Below the pieces are notes generated by a model. That model was not told the origin of the DNA. It saw only the letters and a program-made list of their open reading frames with translations, and searched no databases. This document shows, piece after piece, positions 8,402 to 18,600 of a stretch of DNA of 64,000 nucleotides (positions are counted from its first letter, which is position 1; each line of letters opens with the position of its first letter). The position numbers were made by a program, and so were the translations under genes. The stretch spans positions 1 to 64,000 of the forward strand of contig JAHQVJ010000005.1 in NCBI GenBank assembly GCA_019634415.1, read 5' to 3'. The stretch is from Myxococcales bacterium. GTDB lineage: Bacteria > Myxococcota_A > UBA796 > GCA-2862545.

Positions 8402-9267
8402 GCGCTGCACGAGAATGCCTCCACCCAGCACGTGTGGCACGCCTCGTGGTCCACCGGATGCGCCCCCAGAGCGTCTGGCAGCCGGTCCGCGAGCCGGAAG
8501 CTCGGATCGTTGATGAGGATGGGGCACGCGAAGGTGCCCTCCGAGGTCACACAGCGGCTGGTGCCGCACTGCAGGCGCAGCGGCGCCTCCGGATCCGCCA
8601 CGTCCTCCGCCGTCAGACGCTCCCAGCGCTGGTAGCTGCGACCGCCCTTGCGCGTGGCCTCCCGCCCGATGCGGAACGGAGGGATCCACTTCACGCGCGG
8701 CCGCGTGACGCCGAGATCCTGCAGCAACTCGACGAAGGCCAACCGGCTCGCCGAGCCGTCGTCGAGCTGCGACACCGCCACCACGGGCTCCACCCCGTGG
8801 GCCGCGAGCCGGCGGATCCCCGCACAGGCCTTGTCGAACACGCCCTTCCCGCGCACCCGGTCGTTGTCCTGGGCCGTGCAGCCATCCAGCGACACGCGGA
8901 TCTCCAGGTTGTAGGGAGCGTCGCGAAACCGCTCGCCCAGTCCTTCGGCCAGCGCGTCGTCGATCAGCATGCCGTTGGTCAGGATGCCCAGTGGTGCGCG
9001 CTGCAACGCCTCGTCCACCAGACCGAGGATGTCGGGGTGAAGGAACGGCTCCCCCCCCGTGAACCAGACCGCCCGCAGCCCGGCGGCCACGCCATCGTCG
9101 AGCGACTGCACCACACGCTCGCGCGTCATGAGCTGGTGCGTCTCGACCTTCGGTCCGCAGCTGATGAAGCAGTGCTTGCAGGCGATGTTGCACACCGTGC
9201 CCGTCACCTGGACCCAGAGGGTGTCGAGGTAGAGCAGCGGCAGGGAGAGCCGCGGGGTGGTGGTCAT
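8398..9267 (-). CDS. Radical SAM protein with C-terminal Cys-rich region
   Basis: A 289-residue radical SAM enzyme. CNIACKHC at about 26-33 is the C-x3-C-x2-C site for the 4Fe-4S cluster that cleaves S-adenosylmethionine, and GGEPF is the SAM-binding motif. At least six further Cys in the last 70 residues (CGTSRC, FAC, ACHTC, SCSA) suggest a SPASM-like auxiliary cluster region. The ATG at 9267 has GGAGG upstream; the frame extends to 9588 only as Arg-rich sequence. It is translationally coupled to the phosphoesterase-like gene. Peptide or small-molecule modification is possible, but no substrate can be named. Confidence 0.88.
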   Translation of the reverse strand: MTTTPRLSLPLLYLDTLWVQVTGTVCNIACKHCFISCGPKVETHQLMTRERVVQSLDDGVAAGLRAVWFTGGEPFLHPDILGLVDEALQRAPLGILTNGMLIDDALAEGLGERFRDAPYNLEIRVSLDGCTAQDNDRVRGKGVFDKACAGIRRLAAHGVEPVVAVSQLDDGSASRLAFVELLQDLGVTRPRVKWIPPFRIGREATRKGGRSYQRWERLTAEDVADPEAPLRLQCGTSRCVTSEGTFACPILINDPSFRLADRLPDALGAHPVDHEACHTCWVEAFSCSA

Positions 9268-9368
9268 CGGCGATGCCTCCGTGGTGGCGCGAGCGTATCG
9301 ACCTGCACAGCCCAGTGCCCGGACCCGACGCGGGCGGTATTCTTGGATCGACGACCTCGGAGGTCGCA

Positions 9369-10091
9369 GTGGCGTATACCCGTCGTAGGAAGCTGGCAGC
9401 GTGGGGCGTGCATGCCTACACGTCTCTCGGACTACCCCTCGCGTTTCTCTCGGCCTTCGCTTTGTTCGAGGGCCACATCGAGCTGTTCTGGGGCCTGAAC
9501 TGCGCCGCCGTCTTCGTGGACGCGACGGACGGCACGCTTGCGCGCCGAGTCGCGGTGAAGGAGGTGCTGCCCTCCTTCGACGGCGCACGGCTCGACGACA
9601 TCGTGGACTTCATCATCTTCGCCTTCCTGCCGGCGCTGGCACTGGTGCAGCTCGACATGTTCCCGGCCAACCTGGAGCTGCTGGCGGCCGTGCCCTTGCT
9701 CGCGAGCGGCTACGGCTTCTGCCAGGAGAGCGCGAAGACCGAGGAGTCCTTCGTGGGCTTCCCGTCCTACTGGAACGTCGGCGTGCTCTATCTGTACGTC
9801 CTGGGAACGTCCCAGTGGGCCAACCTCGTCATCATCCTGATGTTCTCGGCGCTGGTCTTCGTGCCCATCCACTACGTCTACCCGACCCGCACCCGCATGA
9901 TGCGCCCGGTGACGGTGGCGCTGGGCTTCGCCTGGGCCGCCGCCATGGCCGTGCTGGCGCTGAACCCACGGGCGCCGTGGGCCCCCGCCGTCGCCCTGGC
10001 CACCACGATCTACCCGCTGTACTACTTCGTGCTCTCCGCCGTGCACCACGTGCGCGTGGCTCGCGACCCACAGGTCCATGACGGAACGTGA
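9369..10091 (+). CDS. pcs: Phosphatidylcholine synthase
   Basis: A 240-residue membrane protein of the CDP-alcohol phosphatidyltransferase family. The catalytic motif runs D51-x2-D54-G55-x2-A58-R59, then G72-x3-D76-x3-D80. The long spacing between the two halves and the VAVKEVLP segment are typical of Pcs, which condenses CDP-diacylglycerol with choline in the inner membrane. About eight hydrophobic helices are visible, and the length is normal. I took the GTG at 9369, which has GGAGGT just upstream; the longer frame from 9273 adds 32 unlikely residues. It is divergent from the radical SAM gene. Confidence 0.88.
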   Translation: MAYTRRRKLAAWGVHAYTSLGLPLAFLSAFALFEGHIELFWGLNCAAVFVDATDGTLARRVAVKEVLPSFDGARLDDIVDFIIFAFLPALALVQLDMFPANLELLAAVPLLASGYGFCQESAKTEESFVGFPSYWNVGVLYLYVLGTSQWANLVIILMFSALVFVPIHYVYPTRTRMMRPVTVALGFAWAAAMAVLALNPRAPWAPAVALATTIYPLYYFVLSAVHHVRVARDPQVHDGT

Positions 10092-10138
10092 CCGCCCGCC
10101 GACAGCCCGCTGGGTGACAATCTGCATGGAGGCCCGTC

Positions 10139-10312
10139 ATGACGACCGATACGCCGCGCGGCTGGATGTTCACCCTCGGCTTGGCCGCACTGGCCGTCCT
10201 CGGCGCCCTCGCAGCACGCACCGTGCAGCCCCCTGCTGCAGAGGACCAGGTCTCCCAGACCGACTCGTGCTTCCGGTACGGCCGCTTCGAGTGCTGCATC
10301 AAGGACGACTGA
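10139..10312 (+). CDS. 57-aa membrane-anchored Cys-containing peptide
   Basis: A short gene: MTTDTPRGWM, then a hydrophobic stretch (about 10-26), then a polar tail ending SCFRYGRFECCIKDD with three Cys. The layout is a signal anchor or signal peptide followed by a small extracytoplasmic tail that could form a disulfide or bind metal. GGAGG lies 7 bases before the ATG. It sits between pcs and the fused ATPase gene, with 37 bases to the latter. No family is recognised. The clean ribosome site and amphipathic layout support it being real. Confidence 0.65.
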   Translation: MTTDTPRGWMFTLGLAALAVLGALAARTVQPPAAEDQVSQTDSCFRYGRFECCIKDD

Positions 10313-10349
10313 GAGCGTGTTAGTACCGCGGCCCTGATGGAGGGTCTGC

Positions 10350-12182
10350 GTGGCTGACACCGTCCTCGAGATCGAGGGCCTCAAGACCTACTTCCACACC
10401 GACGACGGCACGGTCAAAGCCGTCGACGACGTGTCTCTGTCGATCCAGCAGGGGCAGACCTTGGGTGTGGTGGGTGAGTCGGGCTCTGGCAAGTCGGTCA
10501 CCTCGCTGACGGTCATGCGCCTGCTGCCCGACCGCGCCGCCCAGATCGCCGGCGGCAGCGTGACCTTCCTCGGCAGGGACCTGCTGTCGGTGTCGGCGCG
10601 CGACATGGCCGACGTGCGCGGCAAGCAGATCTCCATGATCTTCCAGGAGCCGATGACGTCGCTGAACCCGGTGTACCGGGTGGGCGACCAGGTGGCCGAG
10701 GCCATCGTGCGCCACGAGCGGGTGTCGCACGCAGAGGCGCTGCGGCGCACCGTGGCGCTGTTCGAGGAGGTCGGCCTGCCCGAGCCGGAGCTGGCCATCC
10801 GCAAGTACCCGCACCAGATGAGTGGTGGGCAGAAGCAGCGCGTGGTCATCGCCATCGCGCTGGCCTGCAACCCGAAGCTCCTCATCGCCGACGAGCCCAC
10901 CACCGCCCTCGACGTGACCATCCAGGCCCAGATCCTGGACATGTTGCGAACGCTGCGCGACGACCGGGGCATGTCGATCCTGTTCATCACCCATGACCTG
11001 GGGGTGATCGCCGAGATCGCCGACCACGTGGCCGTGATGTTCCGCGGCAAGCTCGTCGAGTACGGGCCCATCGACCAGATCTTCGAGAGCCCCGAGCACC
11101 CCTACACCAAGGGCCTGCTGGCGTGCCGCCCGCGCCTCGACACGCCCTACCGCATCCTCCCCACCGTCGACGACTACCTGAGCGCCTGGCAGGAAGACGG
11201 CGAGATCAAGATGGAGGAGAAGGAGCTGACGCCCGAGCGTCGGAAGGAGCTGATGGAGGGCGGCCGCCCGAAGATGCCCGAGGGCGAAGGCGAGCCGCTG
11301 CTGACGGTGAAGGACCTGAAGGTGCTGTTCCCCAAGAAGCGGGACTTCTTCGGGCGCGTCACGGACTGGGTGCACGCCGTCGACGGCATCAGCTTCGACG
11401 TGTTTCCCGGACAGACGCTGGGGCTCGTGGGCGAGTCGGGCTGCGGCAAGACCACCACGGGTCGCGCCATCCTGCGGCTGGTGGAGCCCACCGAGGGCGC
11501 GGTGCACTTCCGCAACCGCGTGCGGGGAGCGTCCGTGGCCGACGGAGCCGTGGCCGACGGCCGAGAGCTGCTCGACGTGCGCGCCCTGGACGGCCACCAG
11601 CTCAAGCGCATCCGGCGCAACATGCAGATCATCTTCCAAGACCCCTACTCCTCGCTCAATCCGCGGCTCACCGTGGAGCAGGCCATCACGGAGCCCATGC
11701 GGGTGCACAAGATCGGCGACTCGGACTCGGACCGTCGGGCCCGTGCGGCCAGTCTCCTGGAGGAGGTGGGCCTCGATCCGGTCTACCTGCGGCGCTACCC
11801 CCACGAGTTCTCGGGCGGGCAGCGGCAGCGGATCTGCATCGCGCGCACGCTGGCGGTGGAGCCCGAGTTCATCATCTGCGACGAATCCGTGAGCGCGCTG
11901 GACGTCTCCGTGCAGGCCCAGGTGCTCAACCTGCTCAAGGAGCTCCAGCTGAGGCGCGAGCTCACCTACATCTTCATCAGCCACGACCTGTCGGTGGTGA
12001 AGTTCATGAGCGACGTGATGTGCGTGATGAAGGACGGCCTGATCGTGGAACAGGGTCCGAGCGACGCCATCTACGCGGACCCGCAGCAGGAGTACACGCG
12101 CACCTTGATCGACGCGATCCCTCGCGACGACATCGAGCACATCCGGGCCCGGCAGGCCGAGCGCGCCGGCGCCAGCGCCTGA
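10350..12182 (+). CDS. Fused peptide ABC transporter ATPase (DppD-DppF type)
   Basis: A 610-residue protein with two complete ABC ATPase domains. The first has GESGSGKS at 42-49, MSGGQ and LIADEPTTALD. The second has GESGCGKT at about 361-368, FSGGQ and IICDESVSALD. Each half ends in the oligopeptide-transporter tail that contacts the permeases. In most bacteria these are two genes (dppD/oppD and dppF/oppF); here they are joined through an acidic, Lys/Glu-rich linker (about 280-320). GTG start with GGAGGG upstream. No permease or binding-protein gene is adjacent, so it probably serves transporters encoded elsewhere. Confidence 0.92.
   Translation: MADTVLEIEGLKTYFHTDDGTVKAVDDVSLSIQQGQTLGVVGESGSGKSVTSLTVMRLLPDRAAQIAGGSVTFLGRDLLSVSARDMADVRGKQISMIFQEPMTSLNPVYRVGDQVAEAIVRHERVSHAEALRRTVALFEEVGLPEPELAIRKYPHQMSGGQKQRVVIAIALACNPKLLIADEPTTALDVTIQAQILDMLRTLRDDRGMSILFITHDLGVIAEIADHVAVMFRGKLVEYGPIDQIFESPEHPYTKGLLACRPRLDTPYRILPTVDDYLSAWQEDGEIKMEEKELTPERRKELMEGGRPKMPEGEGEPLLTVKDLKVLFPKKRDFFGRVTDWVHAVDGISFDVFPGQTLGLVGESGCGKTTTGRAILRLVEPTEGAVHFRNRVRGASVADGAVADGRELLDVRALDGHQLKRIRRNMQIIFQDPYSSLNPRLTVEQAITEPMRVHKIGDSDSDRRARAASLLEEVGLDPVYLRRYPHEFSGGQRQRICIARTLAVEPEFIICDESVSALDVSVQAQVLNLLKELQLRRELTYIFISHDLSVVKFMSDVMCVMKDGLIVEQGPSDAIYADPQQEYTRTLIDAIPRDDIEHIRARQAERAGASA
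11533..11560 (+). repeat. 15-bp-period duplication inside the fused ATPase gene
   Basis: CCGTGGCCGACGG occurs twice, 15 bases apart, encoding SVADG-AVADG in the second ATPase domain. It looks like a small in-frame insertion in a surface loop. Confidence 0.7.
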
Positions 12183-12233
12183 CAGAAGCGGAGACGGACA
12201 GTCCCAGGACGCACCGAGCAGTATGCTGGCGGC

Positions 12234-15200
12234 ATGTGGGATCGCCTGGACGCCTGGCTCAGCGAGCGGATCCGGCCACCGCAGCGCCTGGGTGACCGGG
12301 TGCTGGTGTTGTGTCGCACCCGCGCCACCTTGTCGTTGGTGCGGCGCTGGGCAGCTGCGCGTGGGGGCCTGCACGGGGTCGACGTGGCCACGCCGTCGAG
12401 CCTGGCGTCGCTGCTCACTCGGCCGACCACCCTGCTTCCCCCCGACGAGGGAGTGCTCGATCCGACGGGGCCGGCGCTCCCGCCCGAGACCCTCGCCGCA
12501 CAACGCATCGGACCTCGACCGGGTCTGACGGCGGTGGCCCGTCGATGGACGCAGTGGACCCGCCTGGCGCGGGCAGCCGACCACGACGGCGACGGGCCCG
12601 ATTGGCTCGAGGAGCTGGTGGGCACCCCCTGGGCCGAGGACGACGAGGAGCGAGCCCTGCTCGAGCTACTGGACCGCACCGCGGAGCTCGGGCTCGGCGT
12701 GGCCGAGGTGGCCTGGGATCGTGCGGTGGCCATCGGCTTCGACGTGCCCCCCGTGATCGTGGAGCCCTGGGAACACACCCTGCTCCGCACGCTGCACCTC
12801 GGCGCCCAGGTGGCCCCTCCCACCGCACCTCCCACCGATCCCATCCGTGCGGTGCAGGCGCCCGACGTGGCGGCGGAGGCGCGGCTGGCGGTGAGCCATG
12901 CCGCACGCGATCCCGAGGGCACCGTGATCCTCGTGGCGTCCGAGGCCACGGCCAGGCGGGTGCGCGACGCTGCGGCCCGCAGCGGGCTGCCCTGCGCCTG
13001 GCGGGATCGGCTGGCCCTGCGCACCCACGAGCTGGCGTCGGCGGTCATGCGCTGCGTGCCTTGGTTCGGGCCCACCGATCCGTGGATCCAGGTGTCGGAT
13101 CTGGCAGCCGTGCTGGGGCAGACCGCCTTCGGCCGCGACCTGCACCCCGCCGCCGAGGCCTGGCTCGAGCGCCGGCTGAAGGAGCGCGGGCTCGAGGGCT
13201 CCCAGGCACGCCTGAGCCGGCGGCGGGTGGCGCGGGTGCTGCAAGACGCCAGGCTGCTGGAAGCCCCCTTGCGCCTCTGGCTGCAGCGCATGGAGGAGCT
13301 GGGAGAGCCCGTCTCCGCGGCCCGCGCCGACCGCGCTCGCGCAGCTCGGGCCACCTCCCTCGAGGTGCGCCTGCGCTTGCTCGCCGCCGCCGTGGAGGGC
13401 CAGCCCATCGACGAGGCATTGCGCGACGAGGGAGAGCTGCTGGACTACGACGCCGACGACTTCGAGGCCATCGTCGCCGAGCTGCTGGGAGAGGTGCCCG
13501 GCGACGCTCCCGCCCACACCCCCACGCTCGGGGCGGTGCGCTCCTTCCTGGTCTCCTTCCGCGTGCAGGTCCACGGCGATCCCGTGGCGCGCGCGGTCCT
13601 GGGCGCCCTGGGCCGCCGCGCGAGCTGGCCGGCGGATCCCGCCCATGCCGCCCACGCCCTGTCGGGCACCATCGACCCGGGACTGTCGCCAGATGGCGTG
13701 CAGATCGTGAGCTACGCCGACTGGGACGGGCGACCAGCTCGCCAGCTGCTGTTGCTCGACGTGCACGACAAGGGGCTCGCGCGCAGGCCGTCCCCCGATC
13801 CGCTGCTGTCCGACCCCGAGCTGCGCGCGCTGGGCGCCCGCACGCCCTCCAGCACCGTGGAGCACGCCATCCAGCAGGCCGGGCGAGCGGCGGCTGCAGC
13901 CGATCGCGCGCTGGCCATCGTGTCTCGCCGCGACGCCGACGGCCGCGAGGTGGTACCTCCCGTTCGACTCGCGCTCGATCTGTCCGCAGAGGACGTGCCC
14001 AGCTACGGCATCGGCTTGCCCGACGTGGCCGAGTCCAAGGCACTTCGGGGACTGGTGCGGGGCGAGGGCGCGCCGAGGCGCCCCGAGCACCCCGATCCCG
14101 ACCTGAGCCGCATCGCCACCCAAGCCACCGCCGAGTGGTACCGGGAGGGCCGCGGCCCCACGCCCACCGCCAGCTCCCGCCGAAGGGTCGCCACCCTGGA
14201 GCAGCTGCTGCATCAGGAGGAAGGGCAGGCACCAGCGTGGCTCGGGCCCTACCTGGGGATCGCGGGGGTGCCGGAGGCGGCACTGCCGGAGCGCCCTCAC
14301 TCCGCCACGGGGCTGCTCACCGCCGTCAGCCACTGCATGTACCAGGCGTTCGCTCGCCACGTGCTCGAGCTGAACCCCCTCGAGGAGATCGAGGAGGATC
14401 TGGACCCGAAGGAGGTGGGCCAAGCCGTACACGACGCGCTGCAGCGCGCCACCGGATCCGCTCGCTGGCGGGTGCCCGAGTCCGACCGGGACTCGGCCCG
14501 CGATCGGTTCGTGAAGGCCCTCGAGGAGCAGACGGCTGCTGCCTTCGAGGCCGCCACCCGCGACCTGGGCGCCTTGAGCCACGCGCGCCAGTCCTCGGCC
14601 CATGGCCGGCTGGAGCGGTGGAACAAGCACTGGCCCGCCTTCGCAGCCTCCCGCATCACCGGCCCGCCGAGCCAGCGGGACCTGCGCTACGCCGAAGTGG
14701 AGCACGTGCGCAACCACCCCGCGTTCCTCGCCGCCATCCAGGCCATCCGCGCCCACTCCCCCGCGGCCGAGGCCGTGGGCGACTGGCTGCTGTGCCGCTG
14801 GCTGCTCGAGGTGGGGTCCATGCCCGCGGACCGCTTCACGGCACTCGCACCCTCGGTTCAGCGCGACACTGGCTCCCGCACGCCCCTGCCCGAGGCCATG
14901 GAGCCGGATCTGGCCGACATCGTGCGAGATCCCACCGTCGAGGTCCTGCGGCGTGTGCTGCGCAACCTGCGATGGCGCGCGTCGTCGGCCACCCTGCCCG
15001 TGACCGCCATCGCCGCCGAGGTGCCCTTCGGATTCGACGAGGTGGAAGCCGTGCCCGTGATCGGGCCCAACGGCGAGGCCATCGGCACCCTCGCCATCGG
15101 GGAGGTCCAGCTCGATCTGGGCCAGGGCCCCGTGACGCTGCGAGGTCGCATCGATCGCCTCATGGTGGTGGGCACCAAGCACGGCCCCCTCGTGGAGATC

Positions 15201-15629
15201 ACGGACTACAAGACCGGCCGGCCGCCGCCCGGATGGCGCTTCCGCCGAGCGCTCCACACCGTGGAGGATCCACAGCTGCTGGTCTACGCCCTCGTCCTCG
15301 ACCACCTGCGACAGATCGGACGCCTCCCCGATCCCCTCCAGGGCGCCAAGGTCGCCTCGGTCGCCTGGGACCACGTGCGCAACACCTTCAAGGAGCCCGA
15401 GCGCCGCTGGCAGCTGGAGGTACCCGACACCACCATGCTGGTGGATACCGACGTGCTCGATCTGGCCCGCTCCACCCTCGGCGCCTTGCTGGATCGCGCT
15501 CGGCGAGGCTCGTGGCCGCTGCGGCCCCGCTCCGACACCTGCCCCGCGCTGTCCGCCTACGGCAACGATCGCTGCCCCTTCGTGGGCGCCTGTCGCCTGC
15601 GGGGCCTGGCTCAGGGAGACGCCACGTGA
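12234..15629 (+). CDS. addB: AddB-like nuclease subunit
   Basis: A 1131-residue protein of the AddB/RexB type. The N-terminal part keeps the overall shape of a helicase-derived scaffold but shows no Walker A motif. The C-terminal PD-(D/E)XK nuclease domain (about 690-1125) has LRGRIDRL, EITDYKTG and a Gln motif (DPQLLVYAL), the RecB-family nuclease signature. A Cys at HCMYQAF and three C-terminal Cys (TCP, RCP, ACRL) fit the four-cysteine 4Fe-4S staple of AddB, with wider first spacing than usual. With AddA, it would resect double-strand breaks for recombination. It overlaps addA by GTGA. Confidence 0.85.
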   Translation: MWDRLDAWLSERIRPPQRLGDRVLVLCRTRATLSLVRRWAAARGGLHGVDVATPSSLASLLTRPTTLLPPDEGVLDPTGPALPPETLAAQRIGPRPGLTAVARRWTQWTRLARAADHDGDGPDWLEELVGTPWAEDDEERALLELLDRTAELGLGVAEVAWDRAVAIGFDVPPVIVEPWEHTLLRTLHLGAQVAPPTAPPTDPIRAVQAPDVAAEARLAVSHAARDPEGTVILVASEATARRVRDAAARSGLPCAWRDRLALRTHELASAVMRCVPWFGPTDPWIQVSDLAAVLGQTAFGRDLHPAAEAWLERRLKERGLEGSQARLSRRRVARVLQDARLLEAPLRLWLQRMEELGEPVSAARADRARAARATSLEVRLRLLAAAVEGQPIDEALRDEGELLDYDADDFEAIVAELLGEVPGDAPAHTPTLGAVRSFLVSFRVQVHGDPVARAVLGALGRRASWPADPAHAAHALSGTIDPGLSPDGVQIVSYADWDGRPARQLLLLDVHDKGLARRPSPDPLLSDPELRALGARTPSSTVEHAIQQAGRAAAAADRALAIVSRRDADGREVVPPVRLALDLSAEDVPSYGIGLPDVAESKALRGLVRGEGAPRRPEHPDPDLSRIATQATAEWYREGRGPTPTASSRRRVATLEQLLHQEEGQAPAWLGPYLGIAGVPEAALPERPHSATGLLTAVSHCMYQAFARHVLELNPLEEIEEDLDPKEVGQAVHDALQRATGSARWRVPESDRDSARDRFVKALEEQTAAAFEAATRDLGALSHARQSSAHGRLERWNKHWPAFAASRITGPPSQRDLRYAEVEHVRNHPAFLAAIQAIRAHSPAAEAVGDWLLCRWLLEVGSMPADRFTALAPSVQRDTGSRTPLPEAMEPDLADIVRDPTVEVLRRVLRNLRWRASSATLPVTAIAAEVPFGFDEVEAVPVIGPNGEAIGTLAIGEVQLDLGQGPVTLRGRIDRLMVVGTKHGPLVEITDYKTGRPPPGWRFRRALHTVEDPQLLVYALVLDHLRQIGRLPDPLQGAKVASVAWDHVRNTFKEPERRWQLEVPDTTMLVDTDVLDLARSTLGALLDRARRGSWPLRPRSDTCPALSAYGNDRCPFVGACRLRGLAQGDAT

Positions 15630-18600
15630 CGCCGGACGGCTCAGACCTCACCGTGGTTCGCGCAGCGGCCGGCTGCGGCAAGACCACCGATCTGGCGCGT
15701 CGCTATCTCGGCTTCCTCGCCGCGGGGCTGGCCGTCGAGCAGACCATCGCCATCACCTTCACGAGGCGTGCCGCCGCGGAGCTGCAGGAGCGCGTGGCCC
15801 TCGCGCTTCGCGCCTCCACCGACGGACCGGTGGCCGAGCAGGCCCGCCAGCGCCTCGGACGAGCCTGGCCGCTGTACCAGGAGGTGGCGCCCTCGGATCC
15901 CGAGGTGGTGCTCCGTGCGCTGGAGCAGCTGCCCGACGCCCCCATCGGCACCACCGATGCCTTCGTGCAGCGACTGCTCACCGAGTTCGCCGTGCACGCC
16001 GAGCTGCCCCTGAACACCGAGGGCTCCATCCCCCTCGACGTGCCCGTTCGCCCCGGAGGTGGCGTGGCGCGCGCTCTGGACCGCGCGGCCCGGCGGCTCC
16101 TCGATCCCCCCGAGGGCGGCCTCGACCCAGACGTTCAGCCGCTGCTCGAGCACCTGTCCCTCGACGAGATCCGGCGCGCCATCGTGCGGCGCAGTCCCCT
16201 CGATCACCTGCCCCCCGCCTCCGCCGCCGACGTGCTCGCTCGGCTGTCGGTGCAGCTCGCGCACGTGTGCCACAAGCACGATCTCGCAGCCATCTACGAG
16301 CCCACCGATCCCCGCGATGCGGCCTCTTGGGAAGCGGCGCTGCTGCCCAAGACCAAGGTCGCCGGCAAGTGGGCCGTTCCTGCCGTGGCGTCGTGGCTCG
16401 CCGCGGGCGGAGCCGCGCCGCAGGCGCCCTTCGAGCTCGCAGGCTGGCTCGTGGGCCTCGAGGTGCGCTCGCGGGCCCGCAAGGCCCTGCAAGCCGATCT
16501 CGCCGCCACCGATCACGACTTCGGCATGTCGCGGCTGTGCCTGTGGGACGTGGTCAACGCCCTGCAGTACCCCTACGACGAAGCCGGCCACGTGGAGAAG
16601 GCGGACGCCCTGCGGCGCCGGATCCACCGGCTCCGTCGGCGCACCATCGACGCTGGCATGGGCGAGGCCGCCCTGGCCGGGGACCTGGGCTACGACGAGC
16701 TGCTCGAGGCTGCCATCGCCTTGTGCCAGCGGCCGCCACAGCGCCTCACCCATCGGTTTCGCGCGCTCCTGGTCGACGAGGTGCAGGACGCCAACCCCGC
16801 GCAGCTGCGCTTGTACCGGGCCATCGCCGCGCTGCCCGGCCCCACGCCCATCACCGCCTACTTCGTCGGCGACGTGCGGCAGAGCATCTACCTGTTTCGC
16901 CACGCCGAGCCCCAGGGCCTGCTGGATCTGCAGGAGGCCAGCGAGCGCTCCGGCACCGCGGTGGACCTCACCGTGAACCACCGCAGCGCGCCACTGCTGG
17001 TGCAGGCCCACCGCGATCTGTTCGCCGCCATCGATGCGCCGATGCGCGCACGTCGCTGGAGCCCGCCCGCCGCCCTGGACGCCCTGGGCTGGCGCGACGA
17101 CAACGGCACCCTGACCCTCGATCCCGCCGTGCACTCCCCCAGCGAGCCAGTGTGGCTGGTGACCGGCGGAGCCAAGGCCGCCGACGCCGACGCCCATGCG
17201 CTGCACGCCTTCCTCACCCGGCTGCAGACCGCCTGGTCGGAGCCCGACCACGCCACCGACACCGCCGTGGTGCTCGCACCCACCTGGCGCCAGGCCACGG
17301 CGGCCTGTCGCCAGCTGCGCCGCTGGGCCGGCCGAGACGACATCGCCTGGGTCGATGGTGCCACGGGGTGGACCGGCCTGCGGGTGGGCACCGATGTACG
17401 GCTGTTCCTGTGTGCGCTGCAGGATCCCAGCGACGACGTGTCGTGGCTCGGCGTCTACAAGCATCCCTCCATCGGCCTGTCGGACGCCTGTCTGGCGCGG
17501 GTGCGCGCTGGTGTGGGCCTCGGCGACGCGCCCGCGCGCTGCCGGAGCCTCGGGTGGCTCCTCGACGCACCCGCCCTCGGGCCCGAGCACGACGAGGCCG
17601 ATCGCCGCGCCTTCGCTGCCGCCCGAGATCCGCTGTGCCGAGCCAGAGAGGCCCTCGGCCGCCGCGGCACCGGTGGGGTGCTGGATCGACTGGTCACCGC
17701 ACTCGGCTGGCGGACCGTGCTCGCCCACGGACCGGGCGGCACCGACGACGTGGCCCAGCTCGAGGTGTTGCTCGACTGGATCCGCGGCCTCGACACCGAC
17801 GGCATGTCGCCCGATGCCCTCGTGAAGGCCCTCACCGATGCCGAGGCCGAGGTGCCCCACGTGCACCTGAAGCGACCTGGGCAGCACGTGATCTGCACCA
17901 CCATCTTCCAGGCCAAGGGGCTCGCCTGGGACCACTGCTGCGTGCTGTCGGTGGGCTCCATCCCCACCGGCGGCGGTGGCTCCGTGGAGCCTGCCTGGAT
18001 GCACATCGACGGGCAGCGGGCGCGTCTGGAGGGCGTGCGCTTCGATCCCTACGGCGGGATCACCCCCTTCCTGGATCCCCTCGGTCGCCTCGCGCGCCGG
18101 CTGCACGAGCACCGACGGGGAGAAGAGAGTGCGAGGCTGGCCTACGTCGCCATCACGCGTGCGCGCCGCTCCGTGACCATGGGGCTTCCCAAGAAGACCA
18201 AGAAGACCGAGCGCGACGTCTCCGACATCGTGCGCGATGCATGGCTGGCGCCCGACTTCCGCTCCGACGGCGTCGCACAGGTCGCCCACCAGCTGCCCGC
18301 GCCACAGCCACTGCCCACGGCGTGGGTGGACGCCGATCCCCAGGTGGCGCACCCATGGCGCGCTCCCGCGCTGCCGCGCCCCCGGGAGGAGCGAGCCCCG
18401 TCCTCCATGGGCGCCCACCTCGATCCCGACCAGCGTCTGCAGCTCGCCCAGAGCATCGTGGCCCGCGTGCGCCTCGTCAACGGTCTGTACATCGGCCGGA
18501 GCAGTATCGATCCGCCCGGCACCGATCCCGTCACGGGGCTCGGACTGCCCCATCATCCGCTGGGTCACCTCGAGCCGTCCGATTGGGGGGAGATCGCCCA

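Noticed and set aside
12311..15625. Very long open frame extending the AddA-like gene upstream to 12311
   Set aside because: It is an Arg/Ala-rich frame that runs opposite in composition to the real addB gene; the true start at GTG 15626 is coupled to the addB stop.
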